A stretch of 22,581 nt of DNA from Bordetella parapertussis (GCA_945875935.1 CAMCNE010000033.1:1-22581), one strand, 5' to 3'; counted from the first letter of the stretch, positions 15,311-22,581 are shown. Notes: generated from the sequence alone by a model not told the origin. A program made the numbers and translations.

Positions 15311-16045
15311 TCAGGCCGACTCGTCGGGCACGAAGACATAGCCCACGCCCCACACCGTCTGGATGTAGCGCGGCTGTGCCGGATCGGGCTCGATCATCTT
15401 GCGCAGCCGCGACACTTGGACATCGAGGCTGCGGTCGAAGGGCTCGAACTCGCGGCCTCGGGCCAGTTGTGCCAATTTGTCGCGCGTGAGCGGCTGCCGC
15501 GGGTGGCGCACCAGCGCCTTGAGCATCGAGAACTCGCCCGTGGTCAGCGCGATCGGCTCGCCTGACTTGGACAGCCTGCGCAGCGAAAGATCGAATTCGA
15601 AATCGCCAAAGGTGATGCTCTGCACTTCCTTGCCCGGCGCGCCCGGCGCCTCGAGCGAGGGACGCCGGCGCAGCACCGCGTTCACGCGGGCGAGCAACTC
15701 GCGCGGGTTGAACGGCTTGGGCAGGTAGTCGTCGGCGCCGACTTCAAGGCCCACGATGCGGTCGACGTCTTCGACCTTGGCCGTGAGCATGATGATGGGC
15801 GTGAGGTCGTTGCTGTTGCGCAGCCGGCGGCAGATGGACAGACCGTCTTCGCCTGGCAGCATCAGATCAAGCACGATCAAGTCGACGCTTTCGCGGCTGA
15901 GGTGGCGGCTGAGCGCCTTGCCGTCTTCGGCGAGCAGCACCTCGAAGCCTTCCTGGCTCAGGTAGCGGCGCAGCAGATCACGGATGCGGGCATCGTCGTC
16001 CACCACCACGATGCGGTCGGCTCGTTCAGAAGTGGTCGCGTTCAT
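15311..16045 (-). CDS. ompR: OmpR/RisA-type response regulator
   Basis: A 244-residue cytoplasmic transcription factor. The receiver domain (about 10-125) has the acidic pocket VVVDDD, the phospho-acceptor Asp60 in IVLDLMLPGEDGL, Thr88 in IIMLTAK and Lys110 in DDYLPKPF. The winged-helix domain (about 140-240) has LTTGEFSMLKAL, LTRDKLAQLARGREFEPFDRSLDVQVSRLR and the C-terminal YIQTVWGVGYVFVPD. This is very close to the OmpR subfamily. The kinase gene follows after 33 bases. A strong AGGAGAG site is 4 bases before ATG 16045. Possible self-binding sites lie in the leader (16058-16068 and 16117-16126). Confidence 0.94.
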   Translation of the reverse strand: MNATTSERADRIVVVDDDARIRDLLRRYLSQEGFEVLLAEDGKALSRHLSRESVDLIVLDLMLPGEDGLSICRRLRNSNDLTPIIMLTAKVEDVDRIVGLEVGADDYLPKPFNPRELLARVNAVLRRRPSLEAPGAPGKEVQSITFGDFEFDLSLRRLSKSGEPIALTTGEFSMLKALVRHPRQPLTRDKLAQLARGREFEPFDRSLDVQVSRLRKMIEPDPAQPRYIQTVWGVGYVFVPDESA

Positions 16046-16049
16046 GCCG

Positions 16050-16056
16050 CTCTCCT
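16050..16056 (-). promoter_or_regulatory. Ribosome binding site of ompR
   Basis: The minus strand reads AGGAGAG followed by 4 bases and then ATG. It is one of the strongest ribosome sites in the window, where most genes have weak ones. Confidence 0.65.
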
Positions 16057-16057
16057 A

Positions 16058-16068
16058 TTTGTAACAAA
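16058..16068. promoter_or_regulatory. Palindrome TTTGTAACAAA, candidate OmpR site
   Basis: A perfect 11-bp palindrome about its central base, directly upstream of the ompR ribosome site. Its GTTACA core (minus strand) resembles the core of enterobacterial OmpR sites such as those at ompF. A related GTTACAAA lies 60 bases away. Confidence 0.4.
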
Positions 16069-16116
16069 CCAGATTCTGCGCGGCTTTGCGGGCCGCAGGA
16101 GCGTGCATTGACCATT

Positions 16117-16126
16117 CGTTACAAAG
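16117..16126 (+). promoter_or_regulatory. CGTTACAAAG element in the ompR/SIMPL intergenic region
   Basis: An identical 10-mer occurs in the ispD leader (11419-11428), and the core GTTACAAA is shared with the palindrome at 16058-16068. Possible OmpR-family binding half-site. A TTGACC (-35-like) stands just before it at 16108-16113, with no matching -10. Confidence 0.35.
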
Positions 16127-16230
16127 ATCTGGCGGGGGCCGCAGCGACATTCGCTGGCCCGTGTCATCGGCATGCGAGCGCGCGGCGTTACGCTGTGTGA
16201 TCGCGCTTTGCGATGCCAACGCTCCAGCCC

Positions 16231-16962
16231 ATGAAACCCATGACCACCCATTCCAAGCTGTTTGGCCGACTGTCGGCCTGCGTTCTCGCCGCAGCGTCCA
16301 TCTCGAGTGCTGCATTTGCCGCCGAGCAAGCAGCGCCAAGCGGCGTGGTGGCGCTCACCGCCACCGCCAGCACCGACGTCACCCGCGACATGCTGACCAT
16401 CACGCTGATGACCAACCGCGATGGCGCCGACGCGAGCGTGGTGCAGTCCTCGCTCAAGCAGGCGGTGGAATCCGCTTTGGCCGAAGCACGCAGCGTCAGC
16501 CGCCCGGGGCAGATCGACGTGCGCACCGGCAACTTCTCGCTCAGCCCGCGCTACAGCCCGAAGAACGCAATTTCAGGCTGGCAAGGCAGTGCCGAGGTGG
16601 TGCTCGAAGGTCGCGATTTGCCGGGCCTCAGCCAACTGGCCGGCCGCATCCAGAGCATGAGCATCGCCCGTGTGTCTCAGGGCTTGTCGCGTGAACAGCG
16701 CGAGAAGGCCGAGGCCGGTGCGCTGTCGCAGGCCATCAGCCGCTACCGCGCCCAGGCTGCCGAGGTGACCAAGCAGTTTGGCTACTCGAGCTACGTGATT
16801 CGCGAGGTCAGCGTGAGCACCAACGACCCGGGTTCGAACCCGGTGCCCATGTTTGCCGTGGCGCGTTCGATGGCAGTGCAAAACGACGCACCGATGCCGA
16901 TCGAAGCGGGCCAGACCAGTGTCAGCGTCACCGTGAATGGCACGGTGCAAATGGCCAAGTGA
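16231..16962 (+). CDS. Exported SIMPL-domain (DUF541) protein
   Basis: A 243-residue protein with an N-terminal signal peptide (LFGRLSACVLAAASISSAAFA, probably cut before AEQ), so it is likely periplasmic. The rest fits the SIMPL/DUF541 family: GVVALTATASTDVTRDML begins the first beta strand, IDVRTGNFSLSPRY and GWQGSAEVVLEGRDL follow, and an alpha region with AGALSQAISRYRAQAAEV leads to VSVTVNGTVQM at the end. The family includes E. coli YggE, linked to oxidative-stress tolerance, but its molecular function is not settled. The start may be ATG 16231 or 16240; an ATG at 16213 would add six residues. The gene is divergent from ompR and shares its regulatory region, so OmpR control is possible. 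It converges with bdhA. Confidence 0.85.
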   Translation: MKPMTTHSKLFGRLSACVLAAASISSAAFAAEQAAPSGVVALTATASTDVTRDMLTITLMTNRDGADASVVQSSLKQAVESALAEARSVSRPGQIDVRTGNFSLSPRYSPKNAISGWQGSAEVVLEGRDLPGLSQLAGRIQSMSIARVSQGLSREQREKAEAGALSQAISRYRAQAAEVTKQFGYSSYVIREVSVSTNDPGSNPVPMFAVARSMAVQNDAPMPIEAGQTSVSVTVNGTVQMAK

Positions 16963-16974
16963 TCTGACCCGAGT

Positions 16975-17007
16975 GGCTGGCTGTGGCGCTTACTGCGCCG
17001 CCCAGCC
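16975..17007. terminator. Stem-loop between the SIMPL gene and bdhA
   Basis: GGCTGG/CCAGCC outer stem and GGCGC/GCGCC inner stem with loop TTACT, joined by a small internal loop. It sits at the convergent junction, and the bdhA stop codon (TAA on the minus strand) is in the loop. No T-run is present; it may act on both strands. Confidence 0.45.
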
Positions 17008-17760
17008 GCCGTCCATGTTCCAGGCGACTCCGCGAACCTGGTCACCGGCCGGCGAGCACAGGAACACCGCCAGTTCACCCAGTTGCTCGGGCGTGACGAA
17101 CTGCTGCGAAGGTTGCTTGTCGCCGAGCAGACGACGGCCCGCTTCCTCGACGCTGATGCCTTCGCGCACAGCACGGTCATCGATCTGCTTTTGAACCAGC
17201 GGAGTGAGCACCCAGCCCGGACAGATGGTGTTGACCGTGATGCCGGTGGTCACGGTCTCGAGTGCCACCACCTTCGAGAAACCCACGATGCCGTGCTTGG
17301 CGGCCACGTAGGCGGCCTTTTGCGCCGAGCCGACCAGGCCGTGCACGGATGCCAGGTTGATCACGCGGCCCCAGTTCTTTGCGCGCATGGCGGGAATGGC
17401 CAGACGCGTGGTGTGGAAAGCCGAGCTGAGGTTGATCGCGATGATCGCGTCCCACTTTTCCACCGGAAAGTCCTCGACGTTGGCCACGTGCTGGATGCCG
17501 GCGTTGTTGACCAGGATGTCGACGCCCCCGAAGGTCGCCGTGGCCACCGCGAACATGTCGGCGATCTCGGCCGGCTTGGTCATGTCGGCGCCGTGGTGAA
17601 TCACCTGCACCCCGTGCGCTGCCACCTGAGCCTTGGGCGCTTCGACATCGCCGAAACCGTTGAGCACGATGTTGGCGCCCTGACGGGCCAGACTGAGCGC
17701 GATGCCCAGACCGATGCCGCTGGTTGATCCTGTGATGAGCGCTGTCTTTCCTTTGAGCAT
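16990..17760 (-). CDS. bdhA: D-3-hydroxybutyrate dehydrogenase
   Basis: A short-chain dehydrogenase of 256 residues that interconverts D-3-hydroxybutyrate and acetoacetate with NAD, used when polyhydroxybutyrate is broken down. The NAD-binding site is ITGSTSGIGLGIA (Gly11 onward) with NNAG (85-88). The catalytic residues are Asn110, Ser138 in INLASVHGLVGS, Tyr151 and Lys155 in YVAAKHG. The family-specific NAGIQHVANVEDFP, TVNTICPGWVLTPLV and QPSQQFVTPEQLG support 3-hydroxybutyrate dehydrogenase over other SDR enzymes. ATG 17760 is chosen since AAGGA stands 6 bases before it. A -10-like GATAAT (minus strand, 17796-17801) is 36 bases upstream of that start codon. Confidence 0.93.
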   Translation of the reverse strand: MLKGKTALITGSTSGIGLGIALSLARQGANIVLNGFGDVEAPKAQVAAHGVQVIHHGADMTKPAEIADMFAVATATFGGVDILVNNAGIQHVANVEDFPVEKWDAIIAINLSSAFHTTRLAIPAMRAKNWGRVINLASVHGLVGSAQKAAYVAAKHGIVGFSKVVALETVTTGITVNTICPGWVLTPLVQKQIDDRAVREGISVEEAGRRLLGDKQPSQQFVTPEQLGELAVFLCSPAGDQVRGVAWNMDGGWAAQ

Positions 17761-17795
17761 GCTGATTCCTTCAGGCAAGGTGGTTGATACGATGC

Positions 17796-17801
17796 ATTAT
17801 C
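17796..17801 (-). promoter_or_regulatory. Candidate -10 element of bdhA
   Basis: GATAAT (5 of 6 matches) on the minus strand in the 93-base region divergent with the hydrolase gene. No clear -35 element. Confidence 0.4.
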
Positions 17802-17853
17802 GAAGAGCCGTGATGGGCGTCCATCGCGGCTTGAGCCAGCACTGGATTTGCCC

Positions 17854-18738
17854 ATGTCCGACCAGCAACCCCGACTTCATCGCGTGAACTGTCTTGATGC
17901 CGGCGGCCTGCACCGCGTGGCTTACTGGGAGTGGGGTGATCCCGCCAACCCCCGCGTTTTGGTGTGCGTTCACGGTCTGACGCGTCAGGGGCGCGACTTC
18001 GATGTGCTGGCTCGCGCCATGAGCGACCACTACCGCGTCATCTGCGTGGACGTGGCCGGTCGCGGTGAATCCGACTGGCTGCCGCAGCCGATGGATTACG
18101 CCATCCCGCGCTATGTGGCCGACATGGTCACCGTGCTGGCCCGCGTCAACGCCGAGACGGTGCATTGGGTGGGCACCTCGATGGGCGGGCTGATCGGCAT
18201 CGTGCTGGCCAGCCTGGCACGTGGCCCGATCCAGCGTCTGGTCATCAACGACATCGGCCCGGCGCTCGAGGCCGCCGCGCTCACACGCATCGGCAACTAT
18301 GTGGGCACAGCCCAGACTTGGGCGACGCCAGAAGATGCGGCCGACTATATGTGGTCGAACTCGCGCGGCTTCGGTCCTCACACGAAAGAGCAGTGGCTCG
18401 CGCTCACGCGGCCCATGCTCAGGCCCATAGCCGCGGCCGATGGCGGTGGATTCCGCTCGCACTACGACCCGTCGATCGCCGTGCCATTTCGCGCCGCCAC
18501 GCCTGAGGCCGCCGCATTGGGTGAGGCCGCGCTGTGGCATGCCTATGACGCGATCACCTGCCCGACGCTCTTGCTGCGTGGCGCCGAATCGGATTTGCTC
18601 AGCAAGTCCACCGCGCTGTCCATGACGCAGCGCGGGCCTCGGGCAAGCCTGCGGCAGTTCAGCGGTGTGGGCCATGCGCCCACGCTGGTGGCGCACGATC
18701 AGGTGCAAGCGGTGCGCGAGTTCTTGCTGGCTTCATGA
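17854..18738 (+). CDS. Alpha/beta-fold hydrolase
   Basis: A 294-residue cytoplasmic alpha/beta hydrolase; no signal peptide is seen. The oxyanion region is VCVHGLTRQGRDFDVLA (about 37-53) and the nucleophile elbow is VGTSMGGLIG with Ser109. The acid is probably Asp247 in LRGAESDLLS and the base His274 in GVGHAPTL, so the triad is complete. VDVAGRGESDWL is typical of the esterase/lactonase/C-C hydrolase branches. The substrate cannot be deduced. ATG 17854 is preferred over an in-frame TTG two codons upstream. Its stop overlaps the relA start (ATGA, 18735-18738), so relA is probably translated in part by coupling. It is divergent from bdhA. Confidence 0.87.
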   Translation: MSDQQPRLHRVNCLDAGGLHRVAYWEWGDPANPRVLVCVHGLTRQGRDFDVLARAMSDHYRVICVDVAGRGESDWLPQPMDYAIPRYVADMVTVLARVNAETVHWVGTSMGGLIGIVLASLARGPIQRLVINDIGPALEAAALTRIGNYVGTAQTWATPEDAADYMWSNSRGFGPHTKEQWLALTRPMLRPIAAADGGGFRSHYDPSIAVPFRAATPEAAALGEAALWHAYDAITCPTLLLRGAESDLLSKSTALSMTQRGPRASLRQFSGVGHAPTLVAHDQVQAVREFLLAS

Positions 18739-21008
18739 AGACAGGCGCCCAGGCGACCAGGGCCAGCGCGCTGCGCATGGCGCCGCCTGGCGACGAGCCG
18801 CCCGATTCACTGCAGCGCGATGTGCTTGCCGACCACGAAGGTGAGTTGCAGCGCCAGCGTGCACGCGCTTTCGCCGAGCCCTTGCTGGCCGGACAAGCGC
18901 TGGACACTGGCGAAGATGCACTGGAGCACGCCGACGGCGTGAGCGAGATCCTCGATCAGATGGGCTCGGCGCCGTCCTTGCGCGCGGCCGCATACCTGGT
19001 CTACGCCGGTGATTACCTGCAAAAACCCGAGGAGATGGTGGCCAAGGCCTTCGGTGCGTCGCACGCCAGCCTGGTCAGCAGCACCCGAAAGCTGGTGCAG
19101 ATCCAGCGCGCGGCACGTGAAGCCAGCTTCGAAGGCGAGCAGCGCAAGCAGCAGACCGAACTGGTTCGCAAGATGCTGCTGGCGTTCTCGCGCGATCTGC
19201 GGGTGGTGCTGCTGCGTCTGGCCTCGCGGCTGCAGACCTTGCGCTACTACGCGGCGAGCAAGAACGCATGCCCCGAGCCGCTGGCGCTGGAATCGATGCA
19301 GGTGTTTGCGCCGCTGGCCCATCGGCTGGGCATCGGTCAGATCAAGTGGGAGCTCGAAGACCTCGCGTTTCGCTTCCTGCAGCCGCAGCAGTACAAATCG
19401 GTGGCCAAGCTGCTCGACGAAAAGCGCGCCGAGCGCGAGCAAGGCGTCGAGGCCTTCAGGCTGCGGCTGGCGTCCCATCTTCAATCGCACGGCATCGAAG
19501 CCGAGGTCCACGGCCGCCCCAAGCACATCTACAGCATCTGGAAAAAGATGAATGGCAAGGGGCTGGATTTCGCCAGCGTGCTTGATGTGCGAGCGCTGCG
19601 GGTGATCGTCGCCGATGTGTCGGACTGCTATGCCGCGCTGAGCCAGGTGCACTCGATGCTGCAGCCGGTGGTCGACGAGTTTTCCGATTACATCGGTCGA
19701 CCCAAGCCCAACGGATACCAGTCGCTGCACACCGTGGTGCTCGACGAGTCGCGCCGGCCGGTCGAGATCCAGATCCGCACGCACACCATGCACGAACACG
19801 CCGAGCATGGCGCTGCCGCACATTGGGTTTACAAGGAGTCTGGCGTCAAGGGATACAGCGGCGCGGTGACCGATGCCGCCGCCGTGGACGAGCGGCTGGC
19901 CGAAGCGCGCAAGGGCGTGCTGCGGCAGTTGCTGGCCTGGGAGCGCGACCTTTCAGTTCAAGGCAGCGACGCGGCTGCAGGCGATGCGCAGGCCGATTCG
20001 GCCGATCGCATCTATGTCTTCACGCCGCAAGGTGCTGTGGTCGAGCTGAGCTCGCCGGCCACGCCGCTCGACTTTGCGTACGCGGTGCACACCGAGTTGG
20101 GTCACCGCTGCCGTGGCGCGAAAGTCGACGGCAGCATGGTTCCGCTGCAGTCGGTGCTGGCCAACGGGCAGACGGTGGAGCTGACCGTCGCCAAAGAAGG
20201 CGGCCCGTCCATGGATTGGCTGAACGCCGATCTGGGCTACTTGCAAAGCTCGCGCGCCAAAACCAAGGTGCGCGCCTGGTTCAATGCGCGGGCATTGGCC
20301 CAGACGGTGGCGCGTGGTCGCGAGGCGGTGGAAAAACTCCTGCATCGCCTGGGCAAGACCGCCGTGAAGCTCGACGATCTGGCCAGCCGGCTTGGCTTCA
20401 AGCAGGCTGACGCCTTGTTCGAGGTGGTCGGCAAGGACGAGTTTTCACTGCGCACCATCGAAACACTGCTGCGGCCCACCGAGCCCGCACCGTCGATCGA
20501 CGACAGCATCGCGCAGCGCCTGTCCCGGCCCGAAAGCGATGCGCCCAAGGGTGGGGTGCTGGTCGTCGGCGTGGAATCGCTGCTGACGACCTTGTCGCGC
20601 TGCTGCCGACCGGCACCGCCCGACACGATCGGTGGATATGTCACGCGGGGCCGTGGGGTGGCGATTCACCGCCAGGGTTGTTCCAACTTCGTGCAGATGT
20701 CGCAGCGATCGCCAGAGCGGGTGATCGCGGTGGCCTGGGGTGAGCCGAGCGGCGACAAGGGTGCGCTCTACCCCGTGGATGTGGTGGTTGAGGCCTCGGA
20801 TCGCCAAGGGCTGCTCAGAGACGTCTCTGACGTCTTTTCAAAAGAACGGGTGAACGTGATCGGCGTGAAAACCCAGTCGATCAAGGAAAGCTCGGGCGGC
20901 ACCGCATGGATGACCTTCACGCTGGAGGTGAGCGATGCGGCTCGGCTGACCAAGGTGCTCAATTCGGTTGCACGAATCGCCGGGGTGAGGGCGGTTCGAC
21001 GCAAGTAG
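18735..21008 (+). CDS. relA: GTP pyrophosphokinase RelA ((p)ppGpp synthetase)
   Basis: RelA makes (p)ppGpp on ribosomes that hold uncharged tRNA. The protein has 757 residues (E. coli 744). The HD domain (about 60-200) appears inactive: the His-Asp motif is replaced by VYAGDYL, and LASRLQTLR has Ser164 where hydrolases keep Asp. This marks RelA rather than SpoT. The synthetase domain (about 255-370) has GRPKHIYSIWKKM, LDVRALRV, PKPNGYQSLHTVV, EIQIRT and HGAAAHWVYK. The charge motif that is EXDD in RelA and RXKD in SpoT reads EFSD here (315-318). TGS (about 424-490) starts RIYVFTPQGAVVEL. A zinc-finger/CC region carries SRCCRPAPPDTIGGYVTRGRG, and the C-terminal ACT domain begins near 675. The start overlaps the hydrolase stop. 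Confidence 0.94.
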   Translation: MKTGAQATRASALRMAPPGDEPPDSLQRDVLADHEGELQRQRARAFAEPLLAGQALDTGEDALEHADGVSEILDQMGSAPSLRAAAYLVYAGDYLQKPEEMVAKAFGASHASLVSSTRKLVQIQRAAREASFEGEQRKQQTELVRKMLLAFSRDLRVVLLRLASRLQTLRYYAASKNACPEPLALESMQVFAPLAHRLGIGQIKWELEDLAFRFLQPQQYKSVAKLLDEKRAEREQGVEAFRLRLASHLQSHGIEAEVHGRPKHIYSIWKKMNGKGLDFASVLDVRALRVIVADVSDCYAALSQVHSMLQPVVDEFSDYIGRPKPNGYQSLHTVVLDESRRPVEIQIRTHTMHEHAEHGAAAHWVYKESGVKGYSGAVTDAAAVDERLAEARKGVLRQLLAWERDLSVQGSDAAAGDAQADSADRIYVFTPQGAVVELSSPATPLDFAYAVHTELGHRCRGAKVDGSMVPLQSVLANGQTVELTVAKEGGPSMDWLNADLGYLQSSRAKTKVRAWFNARALAQTVARGREAVEKLLHRLGKTAVKLDDLASRLGFKQADALFEVVGKDEFSLRTIETLLRPTEPAPSIDDSIAQRLSRPESDAPKGGVLVVGVESLLTTLSRCCRPAPPDTIGGYVTRGRGVAIHRQGCSNFVQMSQRSPERVIAVAWGEPSGDKGALYPVDVVVEASDRQGLLRDVSDVFSKERVNVIGVKTQSIKESSGGTAWMTFTLEVSDAARLTKVLNSVARIAGVRAVRRK

Positions 21009-21015
21009 AAGAAGG

Positions 21016-21034
21016 ACGCAAGCCCGATTTGCGT
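21016..21034 (+). terminator. Weak hairpin after relA
   Basis: ACGCAA-7 bases-TTGCGT followed by GTTTG, 7 bases after the relA stop codon. The stem is short and the T-run is poor, so termination is uncertain. Confidence 0.3.
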
Positions 21035-21116
21035 GTTTGACGCGGGATTGGGGGTCTAGACGGGCTCTGTTCGAGCCTTCTCCCCTCGCAGGGCGATCGG
21101 AAAATCGGCGCCATCT

Positions 21117-22397
21117 ATGGACGATCCGCCCATCCACGACCCCGTTGCCCAAGTGGTGGCATGGCACAACCGCCACCCGTTGGCGTTGCGCATCAAGCCC
21201 GAGCATGTGAGCGGGGTGGGTGTGGTGTCGCTGCCGTTTGTGGCTGCTGAAGAGCAAGCCGCCAAAGCTTGGCAGCGCTTGCCGAAGATGCTTTGGCAAA
21301 AGGTGCTGCGGCTGGCCAAGCGCCCCGAAAAGCCGGCTGCTGGCTCCCGTCTCAAGGCTGCGTTCAGCGAGGACTTCATCGCGCCCATCCCCGCCAAAAA
21401 GGTGGCCGCGTTTGCCTTGCGTCATGCCAGCCCCGAGCGGCCGGGCGCGGCCGACCTGCCTCAACGCGAAGTGGCGGTCGATGAAAAACTGGTCTCAGGG
21501 GCTGTCGTTCATCTGTACCTGACCACCGCCTGCGTTGAAAAGGGCAAAGGCCGGGTGCGCGTGCTGCTGGGCAGCGCAGCGAAATCCCAGTTCCTTGGCG
21601 GGCGGCTGTGGGACAAGCCAAAACGTGCCGCCGCAGCGGGCGTGGCCGTGCTGCTGGTGGCAGCAGCGGTGGCCATTGGGTTGATGTGGGGCGGTGGCGG
21701 TGGCGGTGGCGGCGGCGTTGGCGTTGGCGTTGGCGTTGGCGTTGGCGCAGACGGTGACAAGGCGTCCGGTGTGGCCTCGGCGGCCAGCGCCGCACAAGCC
21801 ACAGCCGTTGCGCCCGCAGCATCCGAACCCGCGAAGCCCGAATCACCAGAACTGCCGTCCGCAAACGCATCGGCACCATCCGGTGCGTCGGGCGAGGCCC
21901 AGGCCTCAGAGCCAGCCGCATCCGCAGAACAAGCCGACTCCGCAGCCGTTTCTGCCTCGGCGGCGGCTGACCGTTCGGCGAAATCCGATGCCCCCACCGA
22001 GGTGGACACAGCACAGGACACAGAGGCGATCGAACTCGGGGCCAAGCAGCCCTTGCGCCCCGGGCTGAGTTCCGAGGAGCGCGCCGAGGCCGTGCGTCAG
22101 GCCAACCTTTTGCGATCCCAAACACCGGCGCCGCCAGCGGCTGTTGCCAAACCGACGAAGGTTTATGCCCTGGTGACGTCGCTCACCGGCACGCGGGCGG
22201 CTTCAGAGAGGCGACTGCGCATGATGGGTTTGAGCTTTGCAGGCGGCAAGATGTCCGGTGACTTGCGCAGTGAAATCATGAAGGTCGACAAGGGTTGGCG
22301 CGCCACGCTGTGGCCCTTCACCTCACGCGCCGAAGCCGAGGCCGCACGCGACATGCTGGCCGATCGTGGCGTCTACACCGAGGTGCTTGCCTTCTGA
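21117..22397 (+). CDS. Single-pass membrane protein with SPOR-like C-terminal domain
   Basis: A 426-residue protein I do not recognise by name. The cytoplasmic N-terminal part (1-170) begins IHDPVAQVVAWHNRHPLALR. One membrane helix follows (about 171-190, AAAAGVAVLLVAAAVAIGLM), then nine glycines and five Val-Gly pairs. A long Ala/Ser/Glu/Pro linker (about 215-345) would span the periplasm. The last 80 residues (KVYALVTSLTGTRAASERRL to the end) have the size, alternation and aromatic pattern of SPOR domains, which bind denuded septal peptidoglycan. A role in cell division or envelope work is inferred. The glycine tract is coded by hexanucleotide repeats. ATG 21117 lies 12 bases after GAAAAT, a possible -10 element. 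No ribosome site is clear. Confidence 0.7.
   Translation: MDDPPIHDPVAQVVAWHNRHPLALRIKPEHVSGVGVVSLPFVAAEEQAAKAWQRLPKMLWQKVLRLAKRPEKPAAGSRLKAAFSEDFIAPIPAKKVAAFALRHASPERPGAADLPQREVAVDEKLVSGAVVHLYLTTACVEKGKGRVRVLLGSAAKSQFLGGRLWDKPKRAAAAGVAVLLVAAAVAIGLMWGGGGGGGGGVGVGVGVGVGADGDKASGVASAASAAQATAVAPAASEPAKPESPELPSANASAPSGASGEAQASEPAASAEQADSAAVSASAAADRSAKSDAPTEVDTAQDTEAIELGAKQPLRPGLSSEERAEAVRQANLLRSQTPAPPAAVAKPTKVYALVTSLTGTRAASERRLRMMGLSFAGGKMSGDLRSEIMKVDKGWRATLWPFTSRAEAEAARDMLADRGVYTEVLAF
21690..21743 (+). repeat. GGCGNN hexanucleotide repeat inside the SPOR-like gene
   Basis: Three copies of GGCGGT, one GGCGGC, then five perfect copies of GGCGTT in a row. The unit is 6 bases, so gain or loss of copies keeps the frame and only changes the length of the Gly/Val-Gly hinge next to the membrane helix. 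Confidence 0.9.
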
Positions 22398-22466
22398 GGT
22401 GTCCGCCTGTCGCGCCGCAACCTGATTCGCCCCAGCAAAATGTGCCTAGGCCTCAAGTGAGATGGT

Positions 22467-22472
22467 TAGAAT
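22467..22472 (+). promoter_or_regulatory. Candidate -10 element of tRNA-Val
   Basis: TAGAAT ends 12 bases before the first tRNA base, leaving a leader of only a few bases. The -35 region is not consensus. Confidence 0.45.
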
Positions 22473-22484
22473 CTGCGGTTTTGC

Positions 22485-22561
22485 AGGCGCGTAGCTCAGC
22501 TGGTTAGAGCACCACCTTGACATGGTGGGGGTCGTTGGTTCGAGTCCAATCGCGCCTACCA
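22485..22561 (+). tRNA. tRNA-Val (anticodon GAC)
   Basis: A complete 77-base tRNA. The acceptor stem AGGCGCG pairs fully with CGCGCCT, discriminator A, and CCA is encoded. The D-arm reads AGCTCAGCTGGTTAGAGC, the anticodon stem CCACC/GGTGG encloses loop TTGACAT with GAC at 22519-22521, and the T-arm has GGTTCGAGTCC. The body is close to the E. coli valV/valW type. It reads GUC and GUU valine codons. No second tRNA follows within the 20 bases left in the window. Confidence 0.97.
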
Positions 22562-22581
22562 GGTATCAGCCCCGGCTCTCA

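Noticed and set aside
16108..16113. TTGACC as -35 box for the SIMPL gene
   Set aside because: No AT-rich -10 hexamer is found 16-18 bases downstream, so it was not called as a promoter.
22485..22581. tRNA-Val as an integration site for a mobile element
   Set aside because: Only 20 bases follow the tRNA and no integrase or repeated 3' tRNA end is seen in the window.
1..22581. CRISPR array, insertion sequence, prophage or toxin-antitoxin pair
   Set aside because: I found no spaced direct repeats, transposase or phage motifs, and no small two-gene pair of that type.

Overview
The window looks like chromosomal DNA of a high-GC betaproteobacterium, most likely a Burkholderiales member (Comamonadaceae or Leptothrix/Rubrivivax-like). 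By eye the DNA is about two-thirds G+C. The proteins are of betaproteobacterial type: a short single-domain SerB, a separate monofunctional RelA, and an OmpR/EnvZ pair of the RisA/RisS kind. The order serB-mfd-ispD-ispF next to an OmpR/EnvZ pair is, as I remember it, typical of that order. I see no prophage, insertion sequence, CRISPR array, rRNA or plasmid genes. Genes are densely packed, the longest non-coding stretch is about 185 bases (16046-16230), and no gap exceeds 300 bases.

Layout. 1-459: the 3' end of clpB. 545-5087: a de novo NAD block. nadB runs rightward. It faces a leftward, probably co-transcribed set: an unknown 150-aa gene, nadA, nadC and a small ComFB-family gene. NadB oxidises aspartate to iminoaspartate, NadA condenses it with dihydroxyacetone phosphate to quinolinate, and NadC makes nicotinate mononucleotide, so the whole branch is encoded here. 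5221-6495: an MFS exporter of the fosmidomycin-resistance type. 6577-7095: an RraA-fold protein that keeps the aldolase/decarboxylase signature. 7102-11348: mfd and serB, leftward with a 4-base overlap. They are divergent from ispD-ispF (11434-12675), two steps of the MEP isoprenoid pathway, across a compact symmetric promoter region. 12743-13930: a glycosyltransferase with atypical codon use. 13949-16045: an EnvZ/OmpR two-component pair. 16231-16962: a secreted SIMPL-domain protein. 16990-17760: 3-hydroxybutyrate dehydrogenase. 17854-21008: an alpha/beta hydrolase overlapping relA by 4 bases. 21117-22397: a single-pass membrane protein with a SPOR-like C-terminus and a hexanucleotide repeat tract. 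22485-22561: tRNA-Val(GAC).

Most of this is core metabolism and housekeeping. I found no clearly new multi-gene defence or mobile system. The items most worth a second look are the ComFB-like putative second-messenger receptor and the unknown gene in the NAD operon, the catalytic motif in the RraA-like protein, the mfd/ispD divergent promoter with three copies of one 8-base motif, a repeated GTTACAAA element shared by two regulatory regions, the EFSD variant in the RelA synthetase, the foreign-looking glycosyltransferase, and the repeat tract in the SPOR gene.
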